Counted from the first letter of the stretch, positions 8,758 through 18,588 are shown. The stretch: 64,000 bases of DNA from Dysgonomonas mossii DSM 22836 (GCF_000213575.1 NZ_GL892006.1:206614-270613), one strand, 5' to 3'. Notes: generated by a model from the letters alone, not told the origin. Program-made: numbers and translations.

Positions 8758-9339
8758 TCAAATATTTTTTAAGAACTCACACAAAGCCTTTGTAGCTAAT
8801 GCTCTGTGACTTACGCTATTCTTCACGCCTGACCCCAGTTGGGCAAATGTCTGATCGTATCCATCAGGCTGGAAAACAGGATCATAACCAAACCCTGCGT
8901 CTCCCCTTTCTTCGGTGATAATACTACCCTTCACCTTTCCTTCGAACAGATATTCTTTGCCATCCAATATCAGTGCTATCACAGTTTTGAACTGTGCTTT
9001 CCTATTAGTAGCACCATCAAGCTCTTTAAGCAGCTTTTTCATATTTGCCTTCGAGTCATGATCACCTCCTCCATAACGGGCAGAGTATACACCCGGAGCA
9101 CCATTCAAGGCTTCTACTTCCAGTCCGGTATCATCTCCGAAGCAGTCATAGCCGTATTTATCTTTTACGTAGCGGGCTTTTATCAGAGCATTTTCCTGCA
9201 ATGTTTCTCCCGGTTCTTCAATATCTTCGTGGCAGCCGATATCTTTTAGGCTGAGTATATCAAAGCTGCTTCCAACAACTGCTTTTACTTCTTCGAGCTT
9301 ATGACTGTTGTTGGTAGCAAAAACTAATTTTCTTCTCAT
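8758..9339 (-). CDS. rdgB: Non-canonical purine NTP pyrophosphatase (RdgB/HAM1)
   Basis: Hydrolyses dITP, XTP and related deaminated purine nucleotides to monophosphates, keeping them out of DNA and RNA. The 193-residue protein starts [20 protein letters not shown], the family's substrate-binding TxNxxKxxE region. It also has [22 protein letters not shown] with the catalytic aspartate pair, and GFGYDPVF and SHRALA near the end. Its length is normal. Its start overlaps the stop codon of the upstream aminotransferase by 4 nt (ATGA), so the two are translationally linked. Confidence 0.96.
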   Translation of the reverse strand: MRRKLVFATNNSHKLEEVKAVVGSSFDILSLKDIGCHEDIEEPGETLQENALIKARYVKDKYGYDCFGDDTGLEVEALNGAPGVYSARYGGGDHDSKANMKKLLKELDGATNRKAQFKTVIALILDGKEYLFEGKVKGSIITEERGDAGFGYDPVFQPDGYDQTFAQLGSGVKNSVSHRALATKALCEFLKNI

Positions 9340-10538
9340 TTTTTATCTTTTGAATTATAAGCCTCTAAAGCTTTTTCTAATACAGTAAGTGCCTTCGCTA
9401 AATCTTCTTTATTAAGTACATAAGCAATACGCACTTCATTTTTCCCAAGTCCCGGCGTAGTGTAAAAGCCGGAAGCGGGAGCCATAAATATAGTTTGTCC
9501 TTCGTATTCGAAATCGGACAAACACCATGCGCAAAAGTCGTCAGAATCTTCGACCGGCAATCGGGCAACAGTATAGAATGCACCCATAGGTATAGGAGAA
9601 TATACTCCCGGAATACGGTTGAGCCTATCTATTAAGAACTTCCGTCTCTCTACATACTCTTCGTATATGTCGCGTATATATTCCAGAGAAGCATCCAGAG
9701 AGGCTTCCGCTGCTATCTGACCGATAAGTGGCGGACTAAGACGAGCTTGACACAGCTTCATTACGGTTTTGCGAAGCTCCTTGTTCTTGGTAATCAAAGC
9801 ACCGATACGGATACCGCATTCGCTATATCGTTTCGAAACAGAGTCGATCAGTACGACATTCTCCTCAATTCCAACAAGGTGGCATGCCGAAACATAAGGT
9901 GAGTTGGTATATATAAAGTCACGATATACTTCGTCTGAAAACAGATAGAGATCATATTTTTGAACCAAATGTTTTATCTGATTCATTTCGGTACGAGAAT
10001 ACAGGTAGCCAGTCGGATTATTCGGGTTACAAATAAGGATACCTTTAGTCCGCTCATTAATAAGCTCTTCGAATTTCTCTACAGGAGGTAGTGCAAACCC
10101 CTCATCGATAGTAGAAGACACAGTACGGATAACTGCTCCTGCTGATGCTGCGAACGCCATGTAGTTGGCATAAGCAGGTTCGGGAACTATGATTTCATCC
10201 CCCGGATCGAGACAGGCCAAGAAGGCGAACAATACCGCTTCCGAGCCGCCTGTGGTAATAATAATATCATCGGGAGATACATTAATATTATATTTTGCAT
10301 AATATCCTATCAACTTTTCACGATAAGAACGGTAACCATCACTGGGACTATATTCTAAGATCGTGCGGTCTATATTCCGAATCGCTTCGAGAGCTTCTTC
10401 CGGTGTCGGTAGATCGGGTTGACCGATATTCAGATGGTAAACTTTTAGACCTCTAGCCTTTGCAGAGTCTGATAAGGGAGCCAATTTTCTGATTGGCGAA
10501 TTTGGCATATCTATTCCTCGTTGCGAGATACTTGGCAT
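9336..10538 (-). CDS. Class I/II PLP-dependent aminotransferase
   Basis: A fold-type I aminotransferase of 400 residues in the aspartate/aromatic aminotransferase superfamily. PLP-binding features are visible: GGSEAV (about 97-102), NPNNPTG (171-177), SDEVYRDF, and the Schiff-base lysine Lys236 in [15 protein letters not shown]. The C-terminal substrate-arginine region (EVRIAYVL) is present. The exact amino donor and acceptor cannot be told from sequence. The gene is the first of a two-gene unit with rdgB. A CAAATATA (minus-strand TATATTTG) at 10577-10584 is a good -7 box for it. Confidence 0.92.
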   Translation of the reverse strand: MPSISQRGIDMPNSPIRKLAPLSDSAKARGLKVYHLNIGQPDLPTPEEALEAIRNIDRTILEYSPSDGYRSYREKLIGYYAKYNINVSPDDIIITTGGSEAVLFAFLACLDPGDEIIVPEPAYANYMAFAASAGAVIRTVSSTIDEGFALPPVEKFEELINERTKGILICNPNNPTGYLYSRTEMNQIKHLVQKYDLYLFSDEVYRDFIYTNSPYVSACHLVGIEENVVLIDSVSKRYSECGIRIGALITKNKELRKTVMKLCQARLSPPLIGQIAAEASLDASLEYIRDIYEEYVERRKFLIDRLNRIPGVYSPIPMGAFYTVARLPVEDSDDFCAWCLSDFEYEGQTIFMAPASGFYTTPGLGKNEVRIAYVLNKEDLAKALTVLEKALEAYNSKDKK

Positions 10539-10841
10539 AATCGAATATGTTATTTATACAATTTTACAATGAAGCACAAATATACGAATTATAGGAAAAC
10601 TTATACCCGGAATGCAAAAATAGATTTTTGGTTCTGTGAGTTAGATATATACAACGTTATGCATTGAATATCAAACAATGTTAATAAGCTTATTCTATTC
10701 AAACAACAAAAAGGCAGGTATTTACCAGAAAAAGAAATATATTTGCTTTTCACATAGTGGAAGACCCGGAAAAAATTGTCATATATCATATAGGGAAGTA
10801 GAATTGACCCGAAACGACCCTATCAAAAGCAATGTAAAAAG
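10539..10841. other. Divergent intergenic region, aminotransferase / ECF sigma
   Basis: This 303-nt gap separates two divergent units. It holds the minus-strand -7 box at 10577-10584. A plus-strand TATATTTG at 10738-10745 is a possible -7 box for the sigma factor gene, about 97 nt upstream of its start. I see no gene or RNA in the rest. Confidence 0.5.
10577..10584 (-). promoter_or_regulatory. -7 box of the aminotransferase-rdgB unit
   Basis: The minus strand reads TATATTTG, an exact TAnnTTTG match, 39 nt before the aminotransferase start. No TTTG at the -33 position. Confidence 0.5.
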
Positions 10842-11417
10842 GTGGAGCTTATTCAAGAGACAGTGAGGTTAACAGATAAAGAAACTCACGAAAACCTATT
10901 CAAAAGGTGGTATGAGCCTTTATGTAAATACGCTTATAGTATCCTCAAAGATCAGTTCGAGGCAGAAGATGCCGTTCAGAAAGTATTTTTTAAACTATGG
11001 GACGACCGCCTCAATACGAGTATAACCGTGTCGATAAAGTCTTATCTGTATATGGCAGTGCATAATATCTGTCTGAACCGAATTAAACAGATAAAGCTGC
11101 AACAGAAGCACAATCAACAAAGAGCCTTAGACGAACCGGTTGGGCATAACGAAGTATATGAAGGCATAGTAGAAAAAGAACTGAATTATAAAATCACGAT
11201 GGCAATAGCTCAATTACCGCCCCGATGCAGAGAGGTATTTGAACTTAGCCGATTCGAAATGATGAGCTATAAGGAGATTGCTCAAGAACTGGCGATCTCT
11301 CCAAACACAGTAGAAAACCAAATAGCTAAAGCATTGAAAATATTGAGAGAAAACCTGAAGGAATTTATTTCCATCGTAGTGTTATATTACTTAATAAAAC
11401 TGATTGAGCTATGGTAA
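10842..11417 (+). CDS. ECF RNA polymerase sigma factor (Bacteroidetes type)
   Basis: A 191-residue sigma-70 family protein with region 2 (about 25-90: YEPLCKYAYSILKD, AEDAVQKVFFKLW) and region 4 (about 125-180: LPPRCREVFELSRFEMMSYKEIAQELAISPNTVENQIAKAL). Regions 1 and 3 are absent, which defines the ECF group. It probably directs transcription when released from the FecR-type anti-sigma encoded next, whose start overlaps its stop by 7 nt. The start is a GTG at 10842; a second in-frame GTG at 10863 is equally plausible. The C-terminus is hydrophobic (IVVLYYLIKLIELW), an odd tail for a soluble sigma factor. Confidence 0.92.
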   Translation: MELIQETVRLTDKETHENLFKRWYEPLCKYAYSILKDQFEAEDAVQKVFFKLWDDRLNTSITVSIKSYLYMAVHNICLNRIKQIKLQQKHNQQRALDEPVGHNEVYEGIVEKELNYKITMAIAQLPPRCREVFELSRFEMMSYKEIAQELAISPNTVENQIAKALKILRENLKEFISIVVLYYLIKLIELW

Positions 11418-12331
11418 CGAATGACACTGACAGATTATTAGCACGATATTTTGCAGGAGAGTTGTCTCCTCAAGATAAAATACGCTTGGAGAAATGGCTT
11501 GCCGAGTCGCAGGAGCATGAAGACTATTTCTTCGAGCTCACTTCGCTCTACCAGAATATGGGAACTGCCGAATATCCTCCCTTCGATATACAAAAAGCGA
11601 TTGAAATACTAGAAGAACATATTAGTAAGCCTTCTCTAAAAACATTACCTGACCAAAGTGACAAAAGAAAGCCTCTAGTTTGGATAATAAGTGCAGTTGC
11701 TGCAATAGCAATACTATTTATTATCTTCAATAGAAAGCAAGACAATCCTATCACGACCATTACCGAGAAAGGGTTGTATTCTTTTACCGACAGTACTAAG
11801 ATTAATTTGATAGAAGGTGAAATCTCTTTTTGTAAAAACGGTACAAGAGATACAATTTATCTAAAAGGAAAGGCTTCTTTTGAAATGCAATCGGAAAAAG
11901 CGGAAAGCAAAATTGTAAAAGCAGGGAATGTATATGTAAAAGATATCGGTACAAAGTTTACAGTTGAAGCAAATACTCCCGACTCCATTTATGTGAGTGT
12001 TACCGAAGGTGAAGTCTTGTTTTATTCGGACAACAACACCGGCATAAATCTTAAGATGAGTCAAAGTGGATATTACTTGTCTAAAAACAATAAATTCTAT
12101 ACGGAAATAATGAGAGGTAATTTCCAGTTTAAAGGAACACCTCTAGGAGAAGTTATCACCCAACTAAATACATTCTATGGGCAACAGATAGAGCTAAAAG
12201 ATAAAAGCATCCAAGATCTTCCAATTACAGTAACATTCACAAAAGAAGATTTGTCTACGATATTGGATGTAGTAGCTATTACATTAAATTTGGAAGTAGA
12301 CCATATAGGCGATGGCTATACAATTGAATAG
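11411..12331 (+). CDS. FecR-family anti-sigma factor
   Basis: A 306-residue inner-membrane regulator. The cytoplasmic N-terminal part (1-85) starts with the typical LLARYFAGELSPQDKIRLEKWLAES sigma-binding region. A single membrane helix lies at about 90-107. The periplasmic part has a FecR domain (about 115-225; IVKAGNVYVKDIGTKFTVEA) and a C-terminal DUF4974-like region (about 235-306; FKGTPLGEVITQLNTFYG). The periplasmic part normally senses the occupied TonB receptor through a receptor STN domain and then frees the sigma factor. Here the STN domain is on a separate protein encoded next. Overlaps the sigma gene by 7 nt. Confidence 0.93.
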   Translation: MVTNDTDRLLARYFAGELSPQDKIRLEKWLAESQEHEDYFFELTSLYQNMGTAEYPPFDIQKAIEILEEHISKPSLKTLPDQSDKRKPLVWIISAVAAIAILFIIFNRKQDNPITTITEKGLYSFTDSTKINLIEGEISFCKNGTRDTIYLKGKASFEMQSEKAESKIVKAGNVYVKDIGTKFTVEANTPDSIYVSVTEGEVLFYSDNNTGINLKMSQSGYYLSKNNKFYTEIMRGNFQFKGTPLGEVITQLNTFYGQQIELKDKSIQDLPITVTFTKEDLSTILDVVAITLNLEVDHIGDGYTIE

Positions 12332-12354
12332 GGAAAGATCTTAATTAAAGACGA

Positions 12355-12879
12355 ATGAAGAAAATAATATTTATATCATTATTTATCCTTATCACTGCTA
12401 GCTTGCACTCTCAGAAAATGGTAAACATAAAATTGCAGAATGAGAGAATAGGTGTAGCGATGAAACTTATAACTCAACAAACGGGAGTCGAGTTTTCGTA
12501 CAATCCGAAGGTTGTTGATACGCATAAGAAGATTTCTATCAACATTGTCAACAAAGAGGTAACCGAAGCGGTTTACCTACTCCTTCACGACAAATATTTT
12601 TTTTATATTATAAAAGGTAAATATGTAATAATAACATCAGCCAAAGCAACCCCTAAGGGAATCGCTAATTATGAACCAATTACAGAAGACGATAAAAATA
12701 TTATAGATAGGAGTAGTGGAAACAACGGACATAGTGGTCTTAGTAGTATAGGAAACGACAAAATTGCTGATGAGCGGATAGAGAAAAGATTTCCTTTAAC
12801 TATAAACAATCAAACAAATAGAATCACTATGTCAAAAAAAACGCGAGAATTTTCACACTATATTCGAGAAGAAGGATAG
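12355..12879 (+). CDS. Stand-alone STN (secretin/TonB N-terminus) domain protein
   Basis: A 174-residue exported protein with a signal peptide (residues 1-19). Residues about 23-95 match the STN pattern: VNIKLQNERIGVAMKLITQQTGVEFSYNP followed by ISINIVNKEVTEAVYLLL and a final YVIIT strand. In transducing TonB receptors this small beta-alpha-beta domain touches the FecR anti-sigma. Here it ends after a polar, probably disordered tail (about 100-174) with no plug or barrel. It sits 23 nt after fecR and 263 nt before a receptor gene that has its own signal peptide and no STN domain. It is likely a periplasmic signalling adaptor, or a remnant of a receptor N-terminus. Confidence 0.8.
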   Translation: MKKIIFISLFILITASLHSQKMVNIKLQNERIGVAMKLITQQTGVEFSYNPKVVDTHKKISINIVNKEVTEAVYLLLHDKYFFYIIKGKYVIITSAKATPKGIANYEPITEDDKNIIDRSSGNNGHSGLSSIGNDKIADERIEKRFPLTINNQTNRITMSKKTREFSHYIREEG

Positions 12880-12945
12880 TGACTATAATTAATGTATATT
12901 TAGAGTCAGTTCATCGAGAAAAATTATGCATTTATCGATTTCAGC

Positions 12946-12976
12946 TTGTTGGTTAATATGGTCTGGTCTAACTTTG
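12946..12976 (+). promoter_or_regulatory. Promoter of the TonB-dependent receptor gene
   Basis: CTTG ending at 12948, 20 nt, then TAACTTTG at 12969-12976: a good housekeeping-type Bacteroidetes promoter. It lies about 165 nt upstream of the receptor start, so the receptor and DUF4249 genes can be transcribed apart from sigma-fecR-STN. Confidence 0.6.
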
Positions 12977-13142
12977 CATTATAAAAAAAGAACACCCTCA
13001 TTTATTAAATTGTGGATGAATAGATACAATAAACATAAATTTTAATGGTTCAATTTTCTAAAATCATTAAGATCTCAATAAATAAAAAACTTATACATTA
13101 ATATAAACAAATTGAACTTTGTTTAAAAATTTAAACCTACTT

Positions 13143-15491
13143 ATGTTAGTACATGCAAATATTTTACCCAAAAAGAATTGGGTTTCATTTCTATGGCTTT
13201 TACATTTATTCATAACTCCGGTTTTGTCAAGTGCACAAACCTATAAAATTAGCGGGACGGTGGTAGACTCTCGCACAAAAGAAACCCTGATAGGAGTTCC
13301 AATTATAATAGAAAACCGAAATGGTAGCGGTGTATCGTCAGATGAGAATGGGAAATACGCCCTTACTCTTCCGAAAGGAGAATACACACTGAAAGTTGAT
13401 TATATCGGCTTCGAAAAAAAGACCTTGAAGATTTCTCTTAACCAAAATATAAAAAAAGATATAGAACTTGTACAAACTACCATTGGTTTGAGCGAAGTTG
13501 TTGTATCTGCCGAGCGTCCCGATGCAAATGTATCTGCGCCACAAACAGGGATAGAGAAAATGGAGATACAAACAATAAATAAAATCCCGGTATTACTCGG
13601 TGAAAGAGATATCATAAAATCGATACAGTTAATGCCCGGAGTACAAGGTGCAGGAGAAGGTAGTTCAGGATTTTATGTCCGCGGAGGTAGTGCCGATCAG
13701 AACCTTATCTTACTGGATAATGTATCGCTATACAATGCATCGCATCTGATGGGTTTCTTTTCTACGTTCAACTCGGAAGTATTACGTGACGTAACGCTGT
13801 ATAAAGGAGCTATGCCGGCGCAGTATGGAGAACGCTTAGCGTCTATCTTAGATGTTCAACAGCGTAATGGCGACAATCAGAAATATCATGTAGCCGGTGG
13901 CATCGGGCTAATTTCTTCTAATGTGAACGCCGAAGGGCCTATACAAAAAGGCAAATCATCTTTCCTGATAGGGGCAAGACGCACCTATGCCGATGCATTG
14001 GCACGCATGTCGGGAGTAAAAGATGCAAAAAATGCTTATCTGTATTTTTATGACCTGAATATGAAGCTGAACTTCGCTTTGTCTGATAAAGATCAGATAT
14101 CGATTTCGGGATATTTGGGACGAGACAAAATGGTATTAAAAGATGCAGCCGAGGTGAATTGGGGAAATAGCTTTCTGATAGCTAACTGGAGTCATACGTT
14201 CAACAACAAGTGGACTTCTCGTACATCACTATCTTATAATCAGTACGATTACTACTTTGGGATGGAAGTCGGTATGAACTTGAATGGAACAGCTAAAATC
14301 AAAGACTATGGCTTAAAACATGAGTTTATCTTTCAGCAAAGTAGAAACAGCCAATGGCGCTTAGGGGTCAGCTCTACATACCACGATTTGGCTCCCGGAA
14401 ACTATAATCTGGACTCGGAGCAAAAAAACTCGGTAGATCTATATCATCGCTATTCGTCAGAAAATGCAGCCTACATATCCAATCAGATCAAGATAACAGA
14501 CAATCTGGAGGTAGTATATGGACTTCGTGCTTCGGCATTCATGGCGTTGGGCAAAGGACAATATTATACGCTAGATCAGGAGAATAATGTATTAGATAGC
14601 ACATGGTACAAATCGGGAAAAGTAGTAAAAACATATATAAATCTCGAACCCCGGTTTTCAGCGGCTTACAAACTAAATGAAGTATCTTCTATAAAAGCCG
14701 CTTATGCACGCACAACACAGAATATGCACTTGCTGTCATACTCGGCACAAGGTACTCCCTTCGATCGTTGGGCATCGAGTTCCAATAATGTAAAGCCACA
14801 GATAGCAGATCAGGTATCGCTTGGATACTTTAGAAACTTCAACGACAATATGTTCGAATTCAGCATCGAAGGTTATTACAAAGATATGAGAAACCAGCTC
14901 GACTTTAAAGACAATGCCGACATACAAGGATATGATGTCATAGAGACCGAGCTTTTATCCGGAAAAGGAAAAGCATACGGAGTAGAACTTTCGCTGAAAA
15001 AGCGTCAGGGAAGGCTTACTGGATGGATAGCATACACTCTTTCGAAATCGGAGAAAAAGATTGATGGCATAAATGAAGACAGATGGTATAGTGCATTCCA
15101 AGATCGCACGCATGATTTATCAATTGTGGGCATGTACGAACTCAATCCGAAATGGTCGTTATCTGCGGCTTGGGTATTCTATACAGGGAATGCGATTACT
15201 TATCCAAGCGGAAAATACCAAATCAATGGTAAAGATGTGATGTACTATGCAGAGAGAAATGGTTACAGAATGCCAAATTACCATCGCCTCGATTTAGGCG
15301 CAACCTGTCTGCTAAAAAAGACCTCTAAATTTCAATCGGAATTGGTATTCGGTCTATACAACGCTTATGGACGTGAAAATGCTTATATGATTCAATTCCG
15401 TACCAACTCGAAAGATCCGAGCAAGACAACAGCTTATCAATATTCACTATTTACATTTGTTCCATCCGTTTCTTGGAACTTCAAGTTTTAA
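13143..15491 (+). CDS. TonB-dependent outer-membrane receptor
   Basis: A receptor of 782 residues. After a signal peptide ending near SSAQ comes a CarboxypepD-regulatory-like beta-sandwich (about residues 22-100: ISGTVVDSRTKETLIGVPIII). A plug domain follows (about 115-230) with YVRGGSADQNLILLDNV and YKGAMPAQYGERLASILDV, then a beta-barrel to the C-terminus, which ends in aromatic NFKF. It has no STN domain. The next gene encodes a DUF4249 lipoprotein, a partner often found with such receptors. The ligand is unknown. The ATG at 13143 is preferred over an in-frame TTG at 13119 because it precedes the hydrophobic signal directly. The sigma/FecR/STN genes upstream suggest it is the receptor of that signalling path. 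Confidence 0.93.
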   Translation: MLVHANILPKKNWVSFLWLLHLFITPVLSSAQTYKISGTVVDSRTKETLIGVPIIIENRNGSGVSSDENGKYALTLPKGEYTLKVDYIGFEKKTLKISLNQNIKKDIELVQTTIGLSEVVVSAERPDANVSAPQTGIEKMEIQTINKIPVLLGERDIIKSIQLMPGVQGAGEGSSGFYVRGGSADQNLILLDNVSLYNASHLMGFFSTFNSEVLRDVTLYKGAMPAQYGERLASILDVQQRNGDNQKYHVAGGIGLISSNVNAEGPIQKGKSSFLIGARRTYADALARMSGVKDAKNAYLYFYDLNMKLNFALSDKDQISISGYLGRDKMVLKDAAEVNWGNSFLIANWSHTFNNKWTSRTSLSYNQYDYYFGMEVGMNLNGTAKIKDYGLKHEFIFQQSRNSQWRLGVSSTYHDLAPGNYNLDSEQKNSVDLYHRYSSENAAYISNQIKITDNLEVVYGLRASAFMALGKGQYYTLDQENNVLDSTWYKSGKVVKTYINLEPRFSAAYKLNEVSSIKAAYARTTQNMHLLSYSAQGTPFDRWASSSNNVKPQIADQVSLGYFRNFNDNMFEFSIEGYYKDMRNQLDFKDNADIQGYDVIETELLSGKGKAYGVELSLKKRQGRLTGWIAYTLSKSEKKIDGINEDRWYSAFQDRTHDLSIVGMYELNPKWSLSAAWVFYTGNAITYPSGKYQINGKDVMYYAERNGYRMPNYHRLDLGATCLLKKTSKFQSELVFGLYNAYGRENAYMIQFRTNSKDPSKTTAYQYSLFTFVPSVSWNFKF

Positions 15492-15511
15492 ACTAAAAAA
15501 GCAAGGAAATT

Positions 15512-16321
15512 ATGAAAAGTATAAAAAACAAATATATAATAGTGCTTTCGGCTTTAGCTTTAATGCTTGCAGTAACCTCTTGTGAAAAAGAGATAGATGT
15601 AGATCTTAATTCGGTTACACCACGCATACAAATAGAAGGTATTGTAAAGCAGGATCAATTGGCTAAAGTAAGAGTAAGCCATACGCTCGACTTTAATGAC
15701 AATAGTGGCTATCCTTTCTTAAAAGGAGCTATTGTGAAAATTTCAGATGATGCAGGAAACACGGAGACATTGGAACAAGACAATACAGGCTGGTATGTTG
15801 CACAAAACACCAAAGGAGTAATTGGTCACACCTATAATTTATCAGTGACGTATGAAGGGAAAGAATATACATCTACCTCCAAAATACCACCATTCGTGAA
15901 GCTCGATTCATTGTCGATGTATAAAATTCCGGTAATGAAATATGCTATTCCGATGATTCACTTCTCCGATCCTAAAGGAGAGACCAATCAGTATTACCGC
16001 TGCCTTGTATATATCAATGGAAAACAATTGCCGGATGTAAATGAAATGGTGCTGAGTGCTGAGTTTATGGACGGCAGCCCGATACATCAGTTTTTACCAG
16101 TATTCATCAACGATGATGACGTAGACCCGATCAAGCAGGGAGATGAGATTGAAGTAGAATTTCAATGTATCGATAAAGGAGCTTACACTTTCTTTTATAC
16201 ATTAAGCAGAATTGAAGATTCGAAGACAAACCCAACCTCCAATATCAAAGGGGGGGCATTAGGGTATTTCTCCGCTTCTACTGTAGATAAAATGACTATT
16301 ACTGCCGAGTGGAAAGAATAG
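15512..16321 (+). CDS. DUF4249-type lipoprotein
   Basis: A 269-residue lipoprotein. The signal peptide ends in the lipobox VTSC (Cys24), followed by EKEIDVDLNSVTPRIQIEGIV, the typical DUF4249 N-terminus. Ig-like beta strands follow (VKISDDAGNTETLEQDNTGWY, YNLSVTYEGKEYTSTSKIPP). DUF4249 proteins are encoded next to TonB receptors in Bacteroidetes and are thought to be surface or periplasmic accessory proteins of uptake; their exact role is not known. It starts 20 nt after the receptor gene and is surely in the same transcript. Confidence 0.9.
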   Translation: MKSIKNKYIIVLSALALMLAVTSCEKEIDVDLNSVTPRIQIEGIVKQDQLAKVRVSHTLDFNDNSGYPFLKGAIVKISDDAGNTETLEQDNTGWYVAQNTKGVIGHTYNLSVTYEGKEYTSTSKIPPFVKLDSLSMYKIPVMKYAIPMIHFSDPKGETNQYYRCLVYINGKQLPDVNEMVLSAEFMDGSPIHQFLPVFINDDDVDPIKQGDEIEVEFQCIDKGAYTFFYTLSRIEDSKTNPTSNIKGGALGYFSASTVDKMTITAEWKE

Positions 16322-16333
16322 AAGAATAAGGAT

Positions 16334-16412
16334 GAGTCAAAAGTAATTTAGACTTCAGATTGTCACTCTCCGTTTGACATGACAAAGAGAAAATCTAAAT
16401 TACTTTTGACTC
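16334..16412. repeat. 79-bp palindromic element
   Basis: Perfect 19-bp inverted arms (GAGTCAAAAGTAATTTAGA at 16334-16352 and its complement at 16394-16412) enclose a 41-nt centre with TTGTCA and TGACAA pieces. It starts 12 nt after the DUF4249 gene. The centre resembles the core of the 8596-8745 element. It could serve as a terminator, although no T-run follows. Confidence 0.75.
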
Positions 16413-16574
16413 TCTCTTATTTATGTATGAAATGAAGTACTTCAGCATCTAAAGCCAAGACACAACACCAATAAAGCCAACGTAAAGATATAGTTTAGAA
16501 AGTTAAGAAGTCACCTTATACCCATTTGTCCTATATTTTGACTATTTTTGTACTTAATATCACTATATTTTGCA

Positions 16575-17369
16575 ATGAAACAATATCACGACTTACTGAA
16601 ACGTGTGCTAGCTGAAGGCACATTCAAAGAAGATAGAACAGGTACAGGTACAATAAGTGTTTTCGGACATCAGAGCCGCTATAACTTGGCAGAAGGATTC
16701 CCTGTGCTGACCACAAAAAAATTACACTTAAAATCAATCATATACGAGCTCCTTTGGTTTTTGGCTGGTGATACCAATGCCAAATATCTGCAAGATCACG
16801 GGGTACGCATCTGGAACGAATGGGCTGACGAAAACGGAGACCTCGGACATATCTATGGATACCAGTGGCGTTCGTGGCCCGACTACAATGGCGGTTATGT
16901 AGACCAGATAACCAATGCTGTAGAAACAATAAAGAACAACCCCGACTCGCGTCGTATTATTGTGAGCGCATGGAATGTTGCCGACCTGCCGAATATGAAC
17001 CTCCCACCCTGCCATGCTTTTTTTCAGTTCTACGTGGCTGACGGCAAACTAAGCTTACAGCTATATCAACGCAGTGCCGACATTTTCCTTGGCGTCCCTT
17101 TCAATATTGCATCCTATGCCCTACTCCTAAAGATGATGGCTCAGGTAACAGGATTGCAAGAAGGCGAATTTGTTCACACATTGGGTGATGCTCATATTTA
17201 TACGAATCATTTAGACCAGGTAAAACTACAGCTCACCAGAGATTTTCGTCCCCTGCCTCAGATGATAATCAATCCTGAGGTAAAAAGCATTTTTGATTTC
17301 AAATATGAGGATTTCCAGCTTGAAGGGTACGACCCGCATCCACATATAAAAGGAGAAGTTGCTGTATAA
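16575..17369 (+). CDS. thyA: Thymidylate synthase
   Basis: Converts dUMP to dTMP with methylene-tetrahydrofolate. The 264-residue length equals that of the E. coli enzyme. The catalytic Cys146 lies in [12 protein letters not shown]. The substrate-binding arginine region ([16 protein letters not shown]) and the [21 protein letters not shown] segment are complete. The ATG at 16575 is chosen because it gives the normal MKQYHDLL start; an upstream in-frame TTG-type extension would overlap TATTTTTG-like promoter sequence. No dihydrofolate reductase gene follows, unlike in many thyA operons; a GNAT gene starts 14 nt downstream instead. Confidence 0.97.
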   Translation: MKQYHDLLKRVLAEGTFKEDRTGTGTISVFGHQSRYNLAEGFPVLTTKKLHLKSIIYELLWFLAGDTNAKYLQDHGVRIWNEWADENGDLGHIYGYQWRSWPDYNGGYVDQITNAVETIKNNPDSRRIIVSAWNVADLPNMNLPPCHAFFQFYVADGKLSLQLYQRSADIFLGVPFNIASYALLLKMMAQVTGLQEGEFVHTLGDAHIYTNHLDQVKLQLTRDFRPLPQMIINPEVKSIFDFKYEDFQLEGYDPHPHIKGEVAV

Positions 17370-17383
17370 GTGATTCCCATGAT

Positions 17384-17905
17384 ATGAACATAAGGAAAGG
17401 ACTAATCTCCGACATAGATAATTTAGAAAATCTGTATAACAATTTAAATGATTATCTGGAAGCTAATATAAACTATCCGGGATGGATAAAACATGTATAT
17501 CCCATTAGAGAAACGGCCATAAAAGGAATTGAAGAAAAGAGCCTTTTCGTAGTAGAAGACAACGATATAATCCTCGGAAGTATTATTCTCAACCATACGC
17601 CGGAAGATGCATATAATCAGGTCAAATGGAAAGTTGATACGGATTACAAAAACATTATAGTCATTCATACACTTGTAACAAACCCTGACTTTATGAATCA
17701 GGGAGTCGCATCCGAGTTGATAAATTTCGCAAAACAACATTCATCAGCTTTGAATATGAAAAGCATACGTCTGGATGTTTCCATAAATAATACAGCAGCA
17801 ATATCCTTATACGAAAAACATGGATATGAGTACATAGGAACAGTCGATTTAGGGCTCGGGTACGAGCATTTGAAATGGTTCCGTCTTTATGAATTAACCT
17901 TATAA
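17384..17905 (+). CDS. GNAT-family N-acetyltransferase
   Basis: A 173-residue GCN5-related acetyltransferase. The acetyl-CoA binding region is visible as IHTLVTNPDFMNQGVASELINFAKQ (about 94-118), followed by the motif-B segment RLDVSINNTAAISLYEKHGYEYIG (about 128-151). The substrate, either a protein N-terminus or a small amine, cannot be inferred. It lies 14 nt after thyA and is probably co-transcribed. Confidence 0.88.
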   Translation: MNIRKGLISDIDNLENLYNNLNDYLEANINYPGWIKHVYPIRETAIKGIEEKSLFVVEDNDIILGSIILNHTPEDAYNQVKWKVDTDYKNIIVIHTLVTNPDFMNQGVASELINFAKQHSSALNMKSIRLDVSINNTAAISLYEKHGYEYIGTVDLGLGYEHLKWFRLYELTL

Positions 17906-17968
17906 TATGGTAACTCCCTGCAAATACAGTTTATATACTATTAATTCATCAAAAATACTCTATTATAT

Positions 17969-17999
17969 TTTGTTAATTCCGTGAAAAATAGTAATTTTG
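17969..17999 (+). promoter_or_regulatory. Promoter of rplM-rpsI
   Basis: TTTG (17969-17972), 19 nt, TAATTTTG (17992-17999): an ideal Bacteroidetes promoter. It gives a 5' leader of about 125 nt before rplM. Confidence 0.8.
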
Positions 18000-18005
18000 C
18001 GAGCC

Positions 18006-18132
18006 GATTATTACGAAATAAAACGTAAAAAATTGATTAACAAACGATTATCGTTTATCATATCTTAGCTCGATGAACGGATGATAGTTGTGTGAATCAA
18101 AAAAGTCATTAACCAAATTAATTTTTAATTAA
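18006..18132 (+). promoter_or_regulatory. Structured 5' leader of rplM-rpsI
   Basis: The leader contains the near-perfect palindrome AAACGATTATCGTTT (18042-18056) and an AT-rich 3' half before the GTG start. It is long enough for autoregulation by L13 or S9, but I recognise no known leader motif. Confidence 0.35.
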
Positions 18133-18588
18133 GTGGATACTTTAAGTTATAAGACCATTTCTGCGAACAAAGCAACTGTACAAAAAGAATGGGTTGTGAT
18201 TGACGCAACAGGCCAAACCTTAGGGCGTATGGCCTCTAAAGTGGCAAAACTTCTGAGAGGGAAGTACAAACCAAGTTTTACTCCACATGTGGACTGTGGC
18301 GACAATGTAATCATCATCAATGCTGATAAAGTTGTACTTACAGGAAATAAATGGAACGATCGCGTTTATCTGAGATATACAGGTTATCCTGGAGGTCAAA
18401 GAGAAGCAACTCCTGCAGTTTTGCTGGAAAAAGGAGCTGACCGCTTAGTGCATAAAGTAGTAAAAGGAATGTTACCTAAGAATCGTCTTGGTGCTGCCCT
18501 TCTTAAGAACCTTTATGTATATGCAGGAACTGAGCACAAACATGATGCTCAACAACCAAAAACAATAGATATTAACGCTCTTAAATAA
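18133..18588 (+). CDS. rplM: 50S ribosomal protein L13
   Basis: A 151-residue large-subunit protein. Typical segments are EWVVIDATGQTLGRMASKVAKLLRGKYKPSFTPH-type, GDNVIIINADKVVLTGNKW and VKGMLPKNRLGAALLKNLYVY. The start is a GTG at 18133, since no ATG lies upstream in frame. It is followed after 6 nt by rpsI, the conserved L13-S9 pair of bacteria. Confidence 0.98.
   Translation: MDTLSYKTISANKATVQKEWVVIDATGQTLGRMASKVAKLLRGKYKPSFTPHVDCGDNVIIINADKVVLTGNKWNDRVYLRYTGYPGGQREATPAVLLEKGADRLVHKVVKGMLPKNRLGAALLKNLYVYAGTEHKHDAQQPKTIDINALK

Noticed and set aside
12355-15491. A frameshifted single TonB receptor with STN domain
   Set aside because: The receptor has its own signal peptide and promoter, and 263 non-coding nt separate the two frames; no single indel would join them.
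16529-16574. thyA promoter from TTTG (16525) and TATTTTTG (16543)
   Set aside because: Spacing of 14 nt is too short for the Bacteroidetes consensus; several overlapping TATNTTTTG runs prevent a choice.
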